DNA of 64,000 bases, from assembly GCA_964035795.1 (NCBI GenBank), contig OZ038324.1:9830772-9894771 (forward strand), given 5' to 3'. Positions 43,428-56,900 of this stretch are shown here, piece after piece. The position numbers and the translations under genes are program-made. The notes under the pieces were generated by a model, which searched no databases, was not told where the DNA came from, and saw nothing but the letters and a program-made list of their open reading frames with translations. Source of the stretch: Pterobdella sp. o SKG-2022 (lineage: Eukaryota; Annelida; Clitellata; Hirudinida; Piscicolidae). Numbering within the stretch: position 1 is the stretch's first letter; each line of letters opens with the position of its first letter.

Positions 43428-43433
43428 TTTATT
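43428..43433 (-). promoter_or_regulatory. Polyadenylation signal of the hnRNP K gene
   Basis: AATAAA on the minus strand about 56 bp after the hnRNP K stop (43489-43491). Confidence 0.55.
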
Positions 43434-43449
43434 TGTTTAACAAGGAGAA

Positions 43450-43455
43450 AATAAA
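43450..43455 (+). promoter_or_regulatory. Polyadenylation signal of PPCDC
   Basis: AATAAA 224 bp after the PPCDC stop. It lies inside the probable 3' UTR of the convergent hnRNP K gene. Confidence 0.6.
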
Positions 43456-43488
43456 TTTTATGTACATTTTGATAAATTTTGTCAGCTC

Positions 43489-45858
43489 TCATTTGATTTC
43501 TGTTTGTGAGTGCTTGCGTACCCTAGGTGTTGGAGGGAAATGAAAGTTTAATTTGAAATCTAAGTTTTATTATATCCTAATTTGTGTTTGATAAAATATT
43601 TATGTTTTAGAAACTTAATTTAAGTTACATTGAACTGTTTTATCCTGGCAGTTTATTAAAAATAGAAAAATCTAAAAAACTTATGTAGAATAATGAAATC
43701 ACCTTGAAAGTGTTTAGAACTTACATAAGTTGAAGAAGGAAGTGGGCGTAGTTGATTTGTTCCTTGGTACCAATCACTGTGATGACTCTTTCACTTGAGT
43801 CATTATTTGCCTCATCCATCTTTATCTTTGTTCCTGATTGGTGAAGTATGTATGCTTTAAGTTCAAAGAATAAATTTGTGTTGTTTTGATAAGATATGTG
43901 AATTATCATTGAAAGGTTTCATGTTGGTCTTACCAGTTTCAATCTGCACTTGTTTGATGCGGTTACCTCCCTTGCCCAATATTGCTCCTGCCATCTGTAA
44001 ATTTCATTATTAAAAATTAGTAATGTGTCATAGTGATAAGTAGCTAGACATGAACACCAAGTAAACTAACGGATTTTGGTATGCTCACTTGAGAAACCTC
44101 CCTCTTAAAACCGAAATCCTTTTAAATTAATTTTTTTATTTCAAAGCAATAAATTATTGAAAAATAATGCAAAACAAACATCGATACAGGCTGAGTTTTT
44201 CACAGGTGGGTCACTGAAAACAAAAATTAATTTTAAAATAATAGTTCGGCAAATAACTTTTTAAATTTTTACTTTATTTCAATTCCTAATTCATTCAAGA
44301 AAAAATCATGAAGTTCTTTGAGAGCTCGTTCCTTGACTTTTCTACCTCCTCTACAACCTCTCTTGTGCATATTTTTTTGCTAAAAACTCTTTAAACCTTT
44401 CTCACGAACAGAAGCCTAATACTTATCAAAAAACAACCACATTACGAAACTTTCAAACTCAATAAAAATGAACTTAAATGTAAGTAGTGATGCGCATAAT
44501 AAAACTCACTCGTATTCAAACTGGAAATTATTATTATTGAAATTGCTGCTAGGCATGACGCTTTCCTGAAAATTTATTGAAAATAATAGTTAAATGAAAT
44601 TATTTGGCAAAATTCGTCAAATTTTAAAGGAACTGTTACATGAGATAAAATATGAACCTTTTTGTTCTTTCCTGAACCACCTCCTCTATCTTCATCAAAT
44701 CCTCCATACTTGCTGGCTATATGAATGTTGTGGTTGTCAGGATTGTAATGAGAGGTAGTTCTCTTAATTCCTTGCTGTAGTTTTATCAAAGCATTAGTAC
44801 CTACACTCATCATCCTTGTATTTATGTTTTGTGCTTGTCATTTAAAAAAAAAATAAAATGTGTTACTTCGGCAATAAGTTGATAGATAGCATGAACACAG
44901 TGGCTGATTTGTGATGGAGACCCAATAATTTGAAGCACTCTATCAGTTGATTTGGGGCACAAGTCCAAAAAAATCTTCACCACTGAACCAGTTTTCTGTT
45001 AATAAAACAAACCATTGAAGCCAAGTGAAACAAACATGATAGAAAATACTTCTCTGAGACTCTTGATGGTGGCACCTGCCTTCCCAATGATTTTCCCTGC
45101 ATATCCCTGGTGAATCAACATTCTCAATTCATGCTCCTCCTCCTTGCTCCCAGATGTTTTGTTCAGTTGCTAGTGATGTTCAAATGAGTTAATGCTGAGT
45201 ACTAAATAATCTTTTGATATATGATACTTTTGTGAGTGTAGGGATGATTTCTTCCAGACACTCACATACTTTACCGATCTCAGCTGTTATCAAAACTAAC
45301 CTGCATTGTCATTAGTTTTATTGATGAATCTATAATTGCTTTATAAAACAAACCTCTCAGGTCCTTTCGAATCAGGCAGAGAAATTTGGGCCTGGTACTG
45401 AAATTGACAAGCACATGTTAATGAGTAAGATTTCTTTCAATGAAGTTTGAATATAAAATTCAATACTTAGAATTTACAAAATTTTAAATTTTAGCTATTC
45501 ATAATATGTCATTTTACAAATAAACTCACAGTAGATCTTAATCTTCTAATGTTCTCTCCTCCTTTTCCAATAATTGAACCACTAATCTAAAATTATTTTA
45601 TACATTTTTCTATCAAAAAAATCTTAGTTGCCAAACATTCGAAAAAGTTTGGAAAAAAATTAGAAACCCAGCTTTGAATGAGCAATCTTATTTCAACCTT
45701 TTCATCATTATAAATTTTTTTCTCAAACTCATCATCTTCATACATACCAACTTCTTTTTTGTCTATTGAATAAGAAAGATTAAATAAATTTATTCTAATT
45801 TTAAATATATTTCATAAAATTAACGTATTACATGGTTCAGAAGATATTTGTGAGTCCA
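43489..45858 (-). CDS. HNRNPK: hnRNP K-like RNA-binding protein with three KH domains
   Basis: Start ATG at 45858 (MDSQISSEP). Then come DDEFEKKIYNDEKVEIRLLI and KH1 (SGSIIGKGGENIRRLRST, about 45530-45600), and KH2 (ELRMLIHQGYAGKIIGKAGA...TIKSLREV, followed by VVKIFLDLCPKSTDRVLQI, about 44890-45160). A Gly/Lys-rich linker exon (about 44575-44815) precedes KH3 (GTKIKMDEANNDSSERVITV, about 43720-44000). A small last exon, 43489-43522, encodes VRKHSQTEIK and TGA, joined in phase through AT|GTAAGT. GxxG loops (GKGG, GKAG) are present in KH1 and KH2, and KH3 has the GKGG element in its upstream exon. The protein binds C-rich RNA and DNA in nucleus and cytoplasm. It could be a PCBP relative, but the MDEANNDSSERVITV-type KH3 favours hnRNP K. 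Confidence 0.93.
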
Positions 45859-46385
45859 TATCTATCAAGCTGATATAGCGAATATGGAAAGAAATGAATA
45901 ACGTTTAAATTTTAGTGAAAATAGCAATTATGTGGCTCGTGAATGTGGTATGCTGGACTTTTAGTGGTGATGACTGTACGGTATTACGGATGTGTACGAC
46001 GCATTACAAAAAGCAAGAATCGGCAAAGGTTCGTCTAAAAATAACGTTTCATGACTCTGGCGTTTAATTTTTTTGTAGAAGTTAACAAAAATCTCAAAGC
46101 TTTCAAAAAATTTTATTTATTTTAACTCATAAATATATATCAAATTTGTGTTTTAAAAAAATATGATCAAAATCAAGATACATAATATCCATTTGAAAAA
46201 TGACGCAAGTGTTTAAAAAGCTACTTATATTATTTAAAGAACTTTACTGACTACAATATTTTTATTTAAAAACTTCTTTACCTAATTTTGATACAACGGA
46301 ATAATAGTAAACTTTATTTTTTTCCAAAAAGCCGATTTAGCTCAAAATATTAATTGTAAATCATAAGTTGAAAGAAACAGATTGA

Positions 46386-47101
46386 TCACATCTCATAGAC
46401 ATCTTTGCAAGCCAGTTCAGGCTTGTCATAAGCCAATTCTTCAAGAGTGGGGATTCCTAACTCATCCATTGTTCCCTTGATCTCTCCCATCATATATGGC
46501 CATAACACTGCAGGGTCATCCACACATTTCTCCTATAATCAACAACATTAATCTTTCCTTATCTATAAAAAAAAGTAATTATAGCTGATTGAATCTAATA
46601 GAGTAATGTGAAATTACTTTGAGTGACTCAATGTATCTGACTGCAAGTGAAAAATCATTGATTCTTCTGCAAGCTTTGAGAATAGCTTTGACAATTTCAG
46701 GTTCAGGCACCAAATCATGTCCATACAAATCATTTATTCCCTTTCAAGATGAACACAAAAAAATTAATTTTAATAAGTGAAAATGAAAAATATAAAACTT
46801 ACTTTGCGTACTTCCCAACCGTCAATATCAGGTTTGTTAAAAAAGTCGAGATAACGTTTGTCAAACTCAGCGTCAGTCTCAACGTGCCCGTGTGATTGTC
46901 TTAGAGGAACTGCCAGAACACCTATATGTTCGAAAAAATAGAAATTTGTTCACCATGAGATGATTTATTTGAAATAATTGTTTTAGTATTTCCGAAGTCA
47001 GATATTGAAACTATGAGAATGAATTTACTTCTTGTTTTGAATGCTGGATTTTTAAAAACAACCGAAAAATTTTTTGCGGATAGCAATCGTCTGAAAGCCA
47101 T
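46386..47101 (-). CDS. COX5A: Cytochrome c oxidase subunit 5A, mitochondrial
   Basis: Four exons (47029-47101, 46803-46921, 46618-46740 and 46386-46532) total 462 bp, 153 codons plus TGA, with compatible phases. The N-terminus ([18 protein letters not shown]) is basic and amphipathic, as for a mitochondrial presequence. The mature part begins near [19 protein letters not shown] and keeps [32 protein letters not shown] and [12 protein letters not shown], all COX5A hallmarks. The protein is a nuclear-encoded, heme-a-less subunit on the matrix side of complex IV. It lies 528 bp upstream of the hnRNP K start on the same strand. Confidence 0.97.
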
Positions 47102-47899
47102 GTTTAAAATCTCGAATAAAAAATTCTCTGGAGGTCAGACTACTCGCTAACGTGAGAATTTACTTTTGTATCAAAATAGGAATGGTCGAAATTTTTGGTA
47201 TTTCAAGATAAATTTTTTCATACAAAAAAACGCTATTTTGCTGCTTTTCAACCAATTAATTAATGATTCAATGAAATTTTTTTTAAACTTTTTATGTTTG
47301 TCACAAAATATTTATTCAAATGAATAAGACGTCATTAGGAATAAAGATAGTCTCACTTTATTGACTTAAATATATCTTAATTTATAATCAAAAATGTGTG
47401 GTAATCATAAATGAGTCTGATAATTTATAAAACAATCAAACCGAAAATTTACCGAACAAAAAATATTTCCCAAATCAGTTATCGAACACAAAAATCAACA
47501 AATTTTATTTAGAATGATAGCCAGAACTAAAGAAAACGATTGATCGGTATAAAATTTCGCATGCATTTATACAAAATTTTAAGAAAATTTCTATCATTTT
47601 TTTACATAACTAGTATCAATTCATTAAATAAATTTAATCGATTGAAGGATATTAGTGTTAAACCATAATTTGAAATATATCTACAACTCAGAGAATTCCA
47701 CACATTATCAAGAGACATTTTCCACACGACATCCTCAAGAAAATCAGTTCAAAAATCACACCTTATACTCTTTTAACTAGCCCAAATCCTCACTCAACAT
47801 CACAGACTCAACGGAGCTAACCTTCTTTATAACCATCGTTACTATCCTAGAACTTACGAGTAGCTTCTATAATACAAAACGACAAGTGGGTGTAAGGCT
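47102..47899. other. Spacer between COX5A and SEC16
   Basis: AT-rich, about 800 bp, no exon seen. It should hold the COX5A promoter and the SEC16 3' UTR. Confidence 0.7.
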
Positions 47900-47904
47900 T
47901 TATT
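47899..47904 (-). promoter_or_regulatory. Possible polyadenylation signal overlapping the SEC16 stop codon
   Basis: The last codons read CCC AAA TAA AG on the minus strand, so an AATAAA hexamer contains the stop codon. Whether it is used is unknown. Confidence 0.35.
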
Positions 47905-50900
47905 TGGGATACATCCTGCGACCTCCGAAGCGGGCAGGCTGTTGTGAGTGGTGGTGCAAGGTTCCTTTCAGCTGCGAGGGGTCGAACATCACTGGGGGAG
48001 CTGCACTCTCCTGGGGTGTCAAGTGATGTTACAGCTATTTTTAGATTACCACCGTTTCATGATTGTACGATTGTAATATAATTATAAAAGATGTTTGAAA
48101 ATTTAAATGTATAGATAAATCAAATATGACATACTGCTTCTGATGGCTGGTTATTTTGGGAAGGGTATTGTGGTTGTTGATAAAAGTGTTGAGGTTGTTG
48201 TTGTATTGGATTTTGTAGCTGCAGGGGTTTTTGTTGGAACGGTTGTTGTGGCTGAAAAAGTTGTTGTTGTGGCTGAAAAAGTTGTTGTTGTGGCTGTAAA
48301 GATTGTGGTTGTTGTGGCTGGAAAGGTTGTTGTTGTGGCTGGAAAGGTTGTTGTTGTGGCTGGAAAGGTTGTTGTTGTTGTGGCTGTAAAGATTGTTGTG
48401 ATTGGGAAGGTTGTTGTTGAGGCTGATAAAATTGTTGAGATTGATAGAAAGGTTGGTGAGGTACTTGTTGGGGATGTGGCATTTGATCTGGGACAGGTTG
48501 AAGTGCTTCCTTTTGTGCTGCCTCACCATCCTCATGCTCCTCTGTCGTCTCTAAATTGCCTAATTCAGCTGGGAGAGGTACATTCACATATTTTTCATGC
48601 TACTTCCAGAATATATATTGAATAAATAAAAGTAAAAAGAAACAAACAGAGAGGTGCTGAGGGGGTGAAAATCTTGGCAGGCATGGAGGCAGACTTGGGC
48701 AAGGTGGAGAAAAGGGCACTGGTGTCTGCTGTCTGAGCCTTCTTGCCTCCAAAAACATCCACGTATTGACCTCTCGCTCCTTTGATCATGTTCATATTTC
48801 ATATTAAATCTTGGTAATATATAAAGATATCTCAATATTTGAATAAGATTTGATAATGCACCACTAACTATATTTGACGTTTCAATATTTCATTTGGAGA
48901 CTGATCTTCCAAATGATTGACACAACAACAAACACCTACCCCTTTGCTTGAGAGAGAACTTATTCTCTGTGGGAGGAAGAAGTTTAGCTGGATCAATAGC
49001 CTGATTGGATGGAAGAGTTATAGGGGGTGGAGCTAAATCTTTAGTAGCAGAGGATGCTTCAGGGTTTTCAGTGTCAACCCAAGCTTTGTTCACTGCATCC
49101 CATACAATCTGAACATAAGTGTTGCTTGATTACTAAGTTGATTTATTTTTTCATTGAGAATAATAATGAAATATAATAATTATGACACTATTACTTATGA
49201 TGAGTCACCTTGGGTTTAGAGTCGTCAGGCAGATCCATCTCTTTGGGCTTGTTTCTCTTGAAAAAGCTCAGCCAACCCCCTCTTGATGACTTCTGTAACA
49301 ACAACAATAATGATGATCACAATAACAATAATAATATTTATGACAATATCAAAAAAAACTGAGGTGACCTTTTCATCTTGTTTGTTGACCTTCTTGATGA
49401 CTTTGTTGAGACCATCATCCACCTCGTCTCCAGGAAATGGCTGCTTTTTCCTCTTCTTAGCTTCGCTTTCAGACTCCTGTGAAATGGGTGTTGTAAGCAT
49501 ATTGTTGTGATGTGTTATGTTATTGGAGTATATTAATAGCTTTTAGCTGGCCTCCTTCAATGAGCTTGAAGATAATAGTTGTTATCATAATCAAAAATGC
49601 AATGTTCAGTGAAACCAAGCTAACCTCATTTTCATCGGCAGCAGAGAGAGTGGAACTAGCAAAGTTGGAAGAGAAGGGTGGAGTCAGAGGGTGATTGACA
49701 GCTGACGTCATAGAATTTGATGATCGACGTGAAGTGGTGGAGCTTCCTGATGTCGTCCTATCACGTGACTTCTTCCTGCCCAATGGGTCGTGCTGCAGGT
49801 GTAGTGAAATGAGAATAATCAAAATAATAATTTTAAGCGAAATAATATAAACAATAATGAAGGATAACAATTGGTACTGAAACTGAATATAAATAAAAAT
49901 ATGAGTTAGAAACCATGGGGTGAAGAGGAGGAGGAGGATAGTGGTGGTCAGGAGTGGATTCTTGGTGGTGTTTGTGGAGGACTTCAGTTCCTATGGAGAA
50001 TGAGGGGTACTCCTCATGTGGCACTTGTTGTTGTGCTTGCTGATTGTATTGTTGCTGTTGATATTGGTTATATTGTTGTTGTTGCTCATTGCTTGTTACT
50101 GCCATTGGTTGGTTGTTTTGTGGCATGAGACCTGTTGGGATGTTGAGGTGGGATGCTTCAAACTTGTTCAAATGCTATAATTAGTCTCCAAATATGGAAA
50201 ACTTGATATAATATTCTAAAAAATAAAAAATTAAATATATAACGACACAACCTGTAGTAGCTGACTCATAGGCAGTGTACTGCTGTTGTAGGTCGCTTAT
50301 TGGCTGACGGATCTCTGATGAGTTGCCGATTAGATCTTGATTGGACCAAAATTGTTCACCTTGCTGCAGGTTGGCTGGATATTGCGAATGGAAATTGGCT
50401 TCTGACCAATTAAACGTTTGCTGGGGTTGCTTGCTTGACCAATCAGTACCTTTATAAAACATTAAGTTAGCTTTACTAAACATAAAAAAAAACATAGAGG
50501 TCTATTAAAATGAATAAATAAATAAATTTACGAATTCTTAATGAACCCTTAATATTTGGAACAATCTAGGTAAGCTACGATGATGATGACGAAAATGATG
50601 ATGATGGCCTCACCATAAGATGAGTCATTGCCTTGTGAGTCTGTCACATCTCCTGCCTCAATAGTGCCATCCTGTGTACCATCAATACTGGGCTATATAT
50701 CGATAAGGTGGGTGAATATTTTGTAATGATTATTATAGTGGCAGAGAGGAGACTAACAAAGATCGTTTGCACCACCCTCCTCAACTCCATGCACCACTGT
50801 GGCTCCTGCTCCACCACCAACTCTGCAAACAACCATCGTGGTAGTATTAACTAGGAACAAACTTTATAGTAACAAAAAGATTATTTTTAATAATATTAAC

Positions 50901-53900
50901 AACAACAGTATCACGGTTTATACTGTTAGTAAGCATATAAACATTGAAAACAAGAGATCACCAGAGACACGTCATAAACACGCACCTGAAGTGATAGGGG
51001 TGCGGTGGGCATGCCAAGCAGTGAGGCAGAGGCTGAAGGACTGCAGACACCTGATGAGAGTGCTTGAGTACAAGCCTGGCTTAAGCACCACCGCCTGAGA
51101 TATCACCTCTGCATACTTGAAGGCCTGTATATTGGTGCATTGGAGTTTCATGCTGCAGTTGCATTGAGGTTGGTACAAATTAAATTTATACTAAATATTA
51201 ACATAGGTGTGAATTAGAAACACAAAATTAATTTTAAATCTCCTAATGATACAACCAACAAAATGTACAACAGAAATAAAACCATAAACTCATATTTCAT
51301 TGAAAATGAAGATAAAAATCACCACACCTCCTCCATCAGACCAGCATCAATAAGCTTGACCATGTAAAGGAACTTGTAAGAAACCAGATGGGTGAGAAGG
51401 TAGGAAGGGTCAGCCAGGGACATGGAATACTCATACACCTATGTGAAGGATGGCAGCAGTGGGTGGGCAAAAAGACAGGTAGTTAAGTAGATGGACAATT
51501 AGATAAAAGGATAAATAGTAAGTTTATGTAGATGAATAAATAAATAGACAATATAAACAATATTATCACCCACCTCAGTGGCCCACACGCCATAGTTATT
51601 GAAGAACTTGCAAAAGGGCAGACTGTGGTGGTGTTGTGCAATTCAATAAGATGTATGCATAGCTTGGTGCTCTATAATATGTTCAGTATATCATAGTAGC
51701 ATATCATGGTTTAGCTAAGTGAAAATGTGTTAAAAACTGAATGAACAACCCTCACCTATGACTCGAGCCAATCAGAATGAGTTTAGAACTCTTTTTATTG
51801 TAGTTTCCGAAAGCAACTTGGCCAATCAGGTAACAAAAGTGTGATGCATACAACATACCTCTGGAAGCTGCAATTGGTTGATTAATTAGGCCACAAACGT
51901 CAATTTTTATAATGTTAAAAATTCACTATAAGAACTTCAAACACTCGTCAACATTATAATATCTACCCTAAAATATATATATAATCTCCTCTGATATTAT
52001 TTCCTTTCCCCTCAATATACCCACCTAACCCAAGCCTCCTACCCACAATACCGTCCACATTCCCTTAGGGTCCAACACCACAAACCACCCACCTAGTGTG
52101 TCACCCAAGATGATGATACTCTTGCGATCGAGGTCAGATCGAGAAGTCGGGTTCGACATTATCATGCTCAAATGAGGCTTCCAATCTCCCCACTTGTCAT
52201 CCAGCATCTGTGTGTAAGAAAGATTTATAGTAAATATATAATCATCTATTAAGTTGCACCAGACGAGAATGAATATATTTATAATAGAAAAGAACAAAAA
52301 CTAGTGTATAATTAAAGAGATCGAAAAAGTATGCAAGAAAAAAAAAGAAGGAAAGATGAAGTGTTTAAATGTTAACTGTCACTCAAAAGGTTGGAACCGC
52401 CATATTATCATGATAAATCAATCATTCAAAAGTTAAATGCCCCTAATCGATGAAAGTAAACTGACTTCAATACTGAAAAAAACTGTTATCATCATTTTTA
52501 TTGTTTTTCTTTTTATCCTCATACAGCCATATCTAACAGAGGTGGAGAGAGGCTGCTTGCCAGTCATGAGTTGGTAGAGGGTCTGCAGAGGATCGTTCAC
52601 CTTCATGGATGAGCTGGCGAACCTGTGGTTACATTACGTTATGACCAAGTCTTCAACATTATGCCAAAAAAATTGATGCTATTATTATCATTATTAATAA
52701 AGCAAGTGCTTGGTTTATTGCAACTACTGAGAATAAACATGATGGTGTTGATATGTCTTAAAGGTGGATGAACCTAGTAACAATGTTGGAGTAGGTCTTG
52801 GCGTCCATCTTGGAGGCGAGGAAGAGGGCATGCCCCCACAAGTGATTCTTGACGGCCCAATCCAGAGCGTCCTGAAAGGGTTGGATGTTCAGATGTATGT
52901 GGTGGATACAGATTTTATTTGCTTTTATGAATAATTGCGCACAAAGTTGCAAAAAATATGTCGTTATTGATTACAAACGCGTGGGTAGATAAGGATATAA
53001 AATTCAAACTATGCGGTGACTATTAAAATAGCTAAAAAACCTTTTTCCTGCCGTACAACAGAAGTTCCCTGAAGCGGTTAGTGATCGAGGCAGTGGAGAT
53101 AGATGGCTGGGTGGAGTTGAGTGTGGTGTTGCTGGGAGCGATACTGTCCTCATCTCCCACCAAGGTCTTATCCTGGCATGGAAGGACCTCCTCATTATCA
53201 ACTGCCACATTAGACACACTGGTATGCACACTGTTGGCCACACTACTGCTCTGACTCAGACTCTTGGCCTTTTTCAAGGGTGGGTTCTCCATGCTGTACT
53301 CCTCATTCAAGTTCTTGCCGTCAAGTAACAACTCTGCTATATCTGTTCCTATGAATGACTGTGGGAGGTATAAATGAGTCGATATCATCAATAAATCACG
53401 GTATGACGTTTTGATGTAACAGCATATAACGCATTAATGCAACATGATATAAGACATAAATCACTATGAACAACTATTGATTTTAAACAACACACCCCAC
53501 AATGCATAAGTAAACAAAAAGCTAAATTGATACAGACTCCATTTTGCTTGATGAGCAGAGAGAGGAACTTCCAGAGAAGCACAGCAGATGACACATCAAT
53601 GGAGGATACGTCATCTTTCACCACCTCACTCATGCCCTTGCAGAAGTCCAACACATCCTTCTTGTGCACCTCATTCCTGGTTGGTGTCATCATATGTGGT
53701 GAGGGATTGGTAGTCTCAATCAGTTATAACTTTAATGAGTGTAAATGAGTGGTTGGTTAAATGTTAGAGACAGCAAGTTGTAATAAAGTGGCACCGACCT
53801 GACAAGAGGGCCAGGAAAAGTCTTGAGCTGCACCAGGTCGTCATCCTCACCTTGTATCTCAGACATGTTCATTGTTTCCACCTGAGCAACAAAACATCAT

Positions 53901-56900
53901 TCCATTTGCAAACATGCTCATGTCACCTTCCAATATCTCATTACAAACAAATTAGTTATTTGATTCTGACCATCCTAAAAACCAAACATCTATAACTTCA
54001 ACATCACATGACAAACAATCATGTTTCAACCCTTACTACTACTACCACCCTTTCCTCTCAAACCTGCACATAGGCAGGCTGTCCATCCTCAGGATTGAAA
54101 GGCATCACCTTGATGAGGTGACCCGAGGGACTGAATGTAGCTCGAACATGTGAGATGGGGTACTTGTATGGAGTCAGTCTCTTGCTTGCTGCGGTTCATG
54201 TTTATGTGTAGTAGAGTGCACCAATCATTAATGCTTTTGTAGATTGAATTTATTTTTATTATAAAAAAGCTAGGCTAAATAAATAAATGCCTACTTTGTT
54301 TATAGTCAAAAGCTTCATAAGCACTCAACTGGCTGGAAGGTCTGGAACCCAGTTGTGAATCTCTTGCCAGTCTGTCTCTAAAGTGTGAGCCAACCATTCA
54401 TATTATGAGAAATGAAATAATTCTAGCATTTAAAACCACATATTTATCATAACACATATTGAGTGAATATTTAAGTATGCACAAAGACATGTTAGAAAAC
54501 ATACGCAGCAGAGAGGTTGATGAAGCCAGGAGAACTGCCTCTGGAGGACCTGTGATGACATGTGGTGTCAAGGGGATTTTATCATTTGTATCATGATCTC
54601 TACAGTCTCTATGAACACTAGTGTAACGTTATATTCTACAGTGGAAGTTCATTATAGGAAGCCCAACGTTTTTGCACTGACCAATAGGATTGAAGCAGAT
54701 TTGGACAAGATTTTGTAATTTTTCCCACTTAGAAAGCATTGTTTTGGTTAAGTTTTGTTTTGCTATTTTTATAAACATTTTTAAAATGATACAATTTAAA
54801 TGCTATTTTAGCGGGATAAATAGCAAATTTTTTAAAATTGGTCGAAATCTGCTTTAATCCTATTGGTCAGCGAAAAAAACTTGATGCTTTACATAGTAAG
54901 ATAAAGTGCTTGTTATATTCTACTAATATTATTTTCTATCGATTTAACCTGTTATACTTCTACCTAACAAGAGATTAGTATTGAAACAAGGTATTGATCT
55001 AATAAAGGCAAACACATGATCAACACACTCTTAATAACTCCCCTTTGAAAAAAACTTAATATATGAATCTAAATATAATCAATGCTAAAAATAGGTGTCA
55101 ACCTGACGTCATGAGGCAGTGATTGGTCATTGACGTTAGGAGCTTGTCCATAACTGACCATTTCTTCATAAAATCCCCTGGTGTACTTATCAGCAGATTT
55201 GTAATAATCATAATAGGGGTCTTTAAGGTTGGCACTTTGTGGGTCGTTGTAGAAGTAGTCAAAGTAGTCTGTGTGGAGATGCAATGGTTTGAATAAGGAG
55301 TGACTATTGGTGATAAGATTGACTTGGAACAAAGATATTCCAAAACAAGCGCTACTCATTGATACAATTTAATATTGTTTATAATAAGGGTTACCATATA
55401 ATTGATGAAACTTACCTTTATAAAACTGCCTGTAACTTTCTTCTCCTCGATTCCACGCTTCCTGAGCCCTCCAATGCCACTCTTCTTCACTTACTGCGTC
55501 ATCATATCATATAAATATCCCCATCTGCATAACAAATCAAAACTTACTTTCTCTAGGAGCGGCATACTGGTCTCGCCTGCTAGAGTGATAACTATCCCGT
55601 GACCTGCCGTAGTAGTTTCTGCTATCATAGGGTCTAGATCCGTAATAACGATCGTCATACTGCCTGTTGCACCGCCTCATTTGGTCTTCAGGGTAGCGTG
55701 CCCTGTCCTCTCTGGGGTCTCTTGATCTTGACCTTTCCCTGTTGCGGTCGTAATATCCTCTTTCATCATCTCTGTAATATCTATCATCTTTTCTTCTTTC
55801 ACTGTATCTTCGTTCATCTCTTCTTCTGTCATAGTCTCTGTCTTCATAACACCTGTCATCTCTATACCTATGACTAGACCTTTTTTCATCTTTGTACCTT
55901 CGATCATCATCTCCCTTTTTGTAATTTTCTTTGTCCTGGTAATCGTCTTTGCCATCCTTCACCCTTCGCATAGATGACTGTCTAGACCTAGGATGATCAT
56001 ATCTTTGTCTAGAACTGGATCGACTGTAATGGTCATTGTCAGAATAGTCATCATTCCTGGAGGATGGTCTGGACCGATCTTCATACCTCCCTGGACTTCT
56101 GTCGTCATATCGACGTCGAGAAGATGATCGTTCTCTGTCATCTCTCCTGCGATAGTCTCTATCTCGATACTCCCTCTCCCGATACTTCCTTTCTCTATAT
56201 TCCCTGTCTGAATCCTCCTTTTCCCTGTTTTTTTGCCTATAACTTGATGCCACACTCCTGACACTTGATGCTCTGGATTCGGGTCTTTCATCACTGGAGT
56301 ATTTGCTTTCTTTAGGCTGTGGTGAAGGAAGTGAATGAGGTAAGTTCTGAGGCTGGGGTGGCTGCATAGGTTGTGGTTGGTGTATGGTATGGATTTGTGG
56401 CTGAGATACTGGATGTTGGTTTGAAGATCTGAGTGTTGAAGGTTGTACAGTTGTGAAAGCAGAGCATCGTGGATTTGAAATGTTGGGATAAGATTTGGAA
56501 GCTTGAACCACATCTTCAATGGATTGGAAAGATGCATGGACTTGGTGATAAGAATTGGAGTGTTTTGCTTGAAGTTGAGTAGTCTGTATACCTTCGTCTT
56601 CAATATTTGATTGATTTATTAAGTCTAATGCCTGAGGTGATATATTGGTGTTTTTATGCTGTGCTGTTTGCTTGAGTATTGGATTGGTTGCCAGTTCACC
56701 TTGATCCTTGAGCTCACCCTCTTCCAAAGTGCTTTGATCAGGTGCAGTGTTTTTTAAAACAAGATTCAAATTTTTAACACTATTAGCCAAATTATCAATA
56801 TTTTCATTGAAAACTTCATTGCTACAGTAATTTAAAGTAGGTAGTGTTGAGGGATTATGAAGTGGAGTTGAATCAGCAATTTTGGTATTTAATGTAGATG

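Noticed and set aside
48041..48625. Asn/His-rich minus frame and Val-rich plus frame
   Set aside because: Shadow frames of the Gln/Pro-rich SEC16 exon. Only the frame with [12 protein letters not shown] continues the Sec16 domain order.
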